Shown one piece after another: positions 23,307 to 25,958 of a DNA stretch of 25,958 nt (the first letter of the stretch is position 1; each line of letters begins with the position of its first letter). Made by a program: the position numbers and the translations under genes. The stretch comes from an uncultured Verrucomicrobiales bacterium. Lineage in GTDB: Bacteria > Verrucomicrobiota > Verrucomicrobiae > Limisphaerales > CANJSG01. The notes beneath the pieces were generated by a model. That model was given only the letters and a program-made list of their open reading frames with translations, made no database searches and was not told the origin of the DNA. The stretch is taken from positions 1 through 25,958 of the forward strand of contig CAMLMI010000022.1 of NCBI GenBank assembly GCA_946480965.1, read 5' to 3'.

Positions 23307-24203
23307 TCAGGGCGTGGCCGCCGGATCGGGCGTCCAGACCAGATCGGTCTGCGGCAGGATCGCGCCGCCCCGGCCGCTGGCGCGGGTCTCGACGACGCGG
23401 TCCACCTTCAGCGCCTGGGCATGGCCGTCGATGAAGGCGAGCGTGCCGACGTTGGCGTGGCGGGCGACGAAGCGGTTGGCGAAGCTGCTGGGCTGGCCAA
23501 GGTCCTTCCTCGCCTGGCCTTCGACCCACGCGACGTTGAGCTCGGATTCCAGCCGGTTCTCCAGGAAGACCACCGTGCTCGCGGGTTGCTGGATGGCGGA
23601 GACGCGGATCGTGGCCAAACCGTCGGCGATGAGCTTGGAGTTCATCGCGAGGGAGAAGTGGACGTTGCCGGAGGTTTCCGGAGCGGTGGGGAACTTGGCC
23701 GACGGGCAGTGGAACAGGCTGTCCGTGGCGTAGAACGGAGCCTTGTTCAGGAAGAAGTCGGAGGCGCTGCGCAACGAAAGCAGACGTGGCAGGGCGTTAT
23801 ACCAGACGTCGGCGTTCTTGGGATCGTTGACCTCGGCCCAGTTGTTGAGCGTGGCGCTGGTGCCGGCGGCTTCGCGCGGGAGGAAATCGCCGTGGTCGTT
23901 GAGATATATCGTCTGCGCGAGGCCCCACTGCTTGAGCTTGTTCAGGCACGCGGTGCGTTGGGCTTGGCTCTTGGCTTTGGCCAACGCGGGGAGAAGCATT
24001 CCCGCCAAGATCGCGATGATGGCGATGACGACGAGCAGTTCGATCAGGGTGAAGGCCTTTCGGCTACGTAGCGGCGAACGGGAGTTCGTCGCCAACTTCC
24101 GAATGAAATGCTCCCGACGAGCAACGCTTCTCATCGAAGAGTCCTTCTCACCGCTGCGAAGATTTCCGGCGAACTCCCGTTCGCCGCTACGAGGAGTGCT
24201 CAT
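23307..24203 (-). CDS. Prepilin-like protein with type II secretion N-methylation signal (H-x9-DG tail)
   Basis: The core has a prepilin cleavage/methylation signal [20 protein letters not shown] followed by [20 protein letters not shown] and a globular domain ending in [16 protein letters not shown], which contains the H-x9-DG motif of the large prepilin-like families of Verrucomicrobia and Planctomycetes. It would be inserted in the inner membrane and processed by a prepilin peptidase. Three starts are possible: ATG 24203 (298 residues, ATGA overlap with the upstream stop), ATG 24134 (275 residues), or TTG 24095 (leader of about 14 residues). The first is listed because of the coupling; the leader it implies (about 50 residues) is unusually long. 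Most of that leader is encoded by the inverted-repeat element 24067-24191. Confidence 0.87.
   Translation of the reverse strand: MSTPRSGEREFAGNLRSGEKDSSMRSVARREHFIRKLATNSRSPLRSRKAFTLIELLVVIAIIAILAGMLLPALAKAKSQAQRTACLNKLKQWGLAQTIYLNDHGDFLPREAAGTSATLNNWAEVNDPKNADVWYNALPRLLSLRSASDFFLNKAPFYATDSLFHCPSAKFPTAPETSGNVHFSLAMNSKLIADGLATIRVSAIQQPASTVVFLENRLESELNVAWVEGQARKDLGQPSSFANRFVARHANVGTLAFIDGHAQALKVDRVVETRASGRGGAILPQTDLVWTPDPAATP
24067..24191. repeat. 125-bp element with perfect 22-bp inverted arms over the prepilin 5' end
   Basis: Left arm 24067-24088 (begins CGTAGCGGCGAACGG) and right arm 24170-24191 (begins CGAACTCCCGTTCGC) are exact reverse complements over 22 bases, with an 81-base centre. 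The element starts just after the stop of the upstream lamin-tail gene and ends next to the codons for the prepilin cleavage site. It could be a REP/MITE-like repeat, or a strong RNA stem in the mRNA. A short related palindrome is present at 19643-19660. Confidence 0.85.
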
Positions 24204-25958
24204 TGGGCAGGAGGCAGGGTCGCGCGGACGCGGAAGACGTTTCCGGAAACGGCGGGCACGTTGGTCGCCGTGGTGGTCGCACCGGTGGCGGTCAGGTTCG
24301 TCACCGCCATCCAAGAGCCGCTGAATAGCTCGGGCTTCACGAAGACCGCGTAGTCGCGGCCGGCCTGCGAGGGCCAAGTGAGGTTTAGCTCGCCATTGCT
24401 CCAAGTGCTCGCCACGCGCAGCGGGGTGATGACAGTGCCGGGTGAACCGATGTCGCCGTTGACCACCGCCGTGACCGCGCCGTTCACTCCCAAGGCCGCC
24501 AAGCCCGTGGTCGTGTTGCCCCAGAAAATGCCGCTCTCCGGATCGCGCACGAAGGACACGCCTTCCGTCCCGGCGGAGAAGGTGACGCCGGCGACCTTGT
24601 CCGCTTTGTCCGTGGCGACAGCATTCCAGAGGTTGAGCGCGTCGCCGCTGGTGCCGCTCAGGCCGAGTCCGCCGCCGGAATAGCCGAGGATGCGCAGCCC
24701 GGGCGGCAGATTCTCCGGTCCCCACCAAACGCGGAACGTTTCATCGGACATGCCTTCGACCAACACCAGGCTCTCGCCGGGCTGGAGGAAGATTTCGTTG
24801 GTGATCGTGTAGGAGGCGGCGAGCGACTCGGTGCTGTCGTCGAAGCGATAGCCGCGCAGGTCCACGGGGAAATCGCCGAGATTCGTCAGCTCCCACCAAT
24901 CTCCGTGGCCGAGAGTGGAGCCGGCCTCGTTGGTCGATTGGCCGGACGAGACCTCGGTGATGGCGAGGAGCGGCTTGGGCGTGACCGTGAGCGTGGCCGA
25001 GGCGTTGGTCGAACCGGCGCTGTTGAAGACGCGCACCGTGTAGATGCCCGCCTGGGGAAGATCGACACTGTTGATGACGAGCGTCGGTTCGGTGACGCCG
25101 GAATAGGCACCGCCTTCGTTCAGGTCCTGTCCGTTCAACTGCCAGCGGAACGACGGCGACGGGCTGCCCTGCGCGGCCACGGTGAAGGTCGGCGTTTGCC
25201 CGACATAGGCGGCGAGGCTCTTCGGCAGCGTGGTGAGAACCGGCGCTTGCGGCGTGTCGGTCACGGTCAGCGTGGCGTTGGTGCTGGCGAGGAACGACAG
25301 GCCGTTGGAGACGACCACGCTGTAGAGGCCGGAATCGGCGGGCTGCGGATTGGCGAGGGTGAAGGTGGCGGCGGTCTCACCGAGAAGATCCGTTGTGCCC
25401 TTGCGCCACTGGTATTTCGCCCGGGGCAACCCGGTGGCGGCGGCGGAGAAGGTCACGGAATTGCCGGCGGGAATGGTCGTGTCCTTGGGCTGGAGCGTGA
25501 AGCGCAGCGGCACCGGCCCGGCGTGGACGCCGGGCGAGCCTTCGTCGTCGGCCGTGATCGCCTTGAAGGCGCCGGCCACGCCGTTGGTGCTCAAGGCGGT
25601 GAAGGCGCCGTTGTTCGTGTTGTAGGTGAAGCTGCGGCCGCGCACCGCCTCGGGAAAAGAGACGCTGTCCACCAACGAATCATCCGGAGCCCAGACCTGG
25701 ACCATGTCGCCACCGGAGGAAAACCCGGGCGAGGCGTAGAAGCGGATCTTGGTGCCGATGGGCAAGCTTTCGCCCCACCAGGCGCGAACCTCCTCCTCGG
25801 TCTTGTTCACGTCGCTGCGGAAGAACACGGCCGATTCCCCAGGCCCGAGCGTCAACCCCTCGAAGACCGTCGAAGAAGCCGTGGTGATCCCGCCGTCGTC
25901 GGAAAACTGGTAATCTTGGAGATTGATCGGCTCGGAGCCGAGGTTGCTGATCTCCCAA
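24200..25958 (-). CDS. Large exported lamin-tail / Ig-like domain protein (N terminus beyond the window)
   Basis: The frame is open from the window edge (5' part missing) to the stop at 24200-24202, giving 585 visible residues. Modules in order: a lamin-tail-like module (25957 to about 25529; [25 protein letters not shown], ending [18 protein letters not shown]), an Ig-like domain (about 25498-25256; [28 protein letters not shown]), a second Ig-like domain (about 25243-24980; [15 protein letters not shown]), a second lamin-tail-like module (about 24967-24437; [24 protein letters not shown], ending [18 protein letters not shown]) and a C-terminal beta domain (24424-24203). This is a surface or secreted multi-domain protein; an enzymatic or attachment domain could lie in the missing part. 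No PEP-CTERM tail is present. Its stop overlaps a prepilin start as ATGA. Confidence 0.88.
   Translation of the reverse strand, partial: WEISNLGSEPINLQDYQFSDDGGITTASSTVFEGLTLGPGESAVFFRSDVNKTEEEVRAWWGESLPIGTKIRFYASPGFSSGGDMVQVWAPDDSLVDSVSFPEAVRGRSFTYNTNNGAFTALSTNGVAGAFKAITADDEGSPGVHAGPVPLRFTLQPKDTTIPAGNSVTFSAAATGLPRAKYQWRKGTTDLLGETAATFTLANPQPADSGLYSVVVSNGLSFLASTNATLTVTDTPQAPVLTTLPKSLAAYVGQTPTFTVAAQGSPSPSFRWQLNGQDLNEGGAYSGVTEPTLVINSVDLPQAGIYTVRVFNSAGSTNASATLTVTPKPLLAITEVSSGQSTNEAGSTLGHGDWWELTNLGDFPVDLRGYRFDDSTESLAASYTITNEIFLQPGESLVLVEGMSDETFRVWWGPENLPPGLRILGYSGGGLGLSGTSGDALNLWNAVATDKADKVAGVTFSAGTEGVSFVRDPESGIFWGNTTTGLAALGVNGAVTAVVNGDIGSPGTVITPLRVASTWSNGELNLTWPSQAGRDYAVFVKPELFSGSWMAVTNLTATGATTTATNVPAVSGNVFRVRATLPPAQ

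Noticed and set aside
24323..24728. Extension of the prepilin frame far upstream into the lamin-tail gene.
   Set aside because: The upstream part overlaps the lamin-tail protein in another frame and is Arg-rich. The start must lie at or after the ATGA overlap at 24200-24203.

Overview
The window is high-G+C DNA, and its gene content suggests the phylum Verrucomicrobiota, possibly a Limisphaerales/Pedosphaera-like lineage. The pointers are: a Ser/Thr kinase with an N-terminal CxxC...CxxC ribbon overlapping an ECF sigma gene; an [23 protein letters not shown] prepilin with an H-x9-DG tail; two proteins ending in PEP-CTERM sorting signals; a lamin-tail/Ig surface protein; and many genes without a clear Shine-Dalgarno sequence. 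The taxonomic placement is inference from gene content and style, not from a marker-gene comparison.

Layout. (i) 61-3752: membrane Ser/Thr kinase and ECF sigma factor, overlapping by 4 bases. (ii) 4045-9465: housekeeping and unknown genes in mixed orientation: an Lrp/AsnC regulator divergent from rsmA/ksgA, a repeat-containing lipoprotein, a secreted protein of unknown function, hisD, and a DUF2071-type protein. (iii) 9594-16854: an IscS/NifS-type cysteine desulfurase divergent from rpmI-rplT, then an antisense hybrid sensor kinase of about 1245 residues, then pheS. Neither infC nor pheT is next to these genes. (iv) 16946-18323: two small membrane proteins in a stretch of visibly lower G+C with little other coding capacity. 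(v) 18324-21532: a secreted alkaline-phosphatase-superfamily protein converging on rho, whose product carries an unusual ~180-residue disordered N-terminal extension. (vi) 21845-25958, all minus strand and probably one transcript ending at the hairpin 21796-21821: a large lamin-tail/Ig-like protein (cut by the window edge), a prepilin-like protein, a lamin-tail PEP-CTERM protein and a second PEP-CTERM protein.

Regulation. Several intergenic regions contain plausible sigma-70-like boxes (TTGnnn, 16-17 bases, TAnnnT/TAnnnC). At hisD, the AsnC-type gene, the DUF2071 gene and possibly pheS, the -10 box lies so close to the start codon that transcripts would be leaderless or nearly so. Five good hairpin terminators are visible, two of them with UUCG loops.

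The most unusual points are: a 125-bp element with perfect 22-bp inverted arms that sits over the 5' end of the prepilin gene and encodes its leader peptide; three copies of an extended lamin-tail module in two neighbouring secreted proteins; the multi-domain kinase fused to a large ectodomain and translationally coupled to its sigma factor; and a secreted protein with a possible PD-(D/E)xK nuclease signature. No rRNA, tRNA, CRISPR array or intact insertion sequence was recognised.
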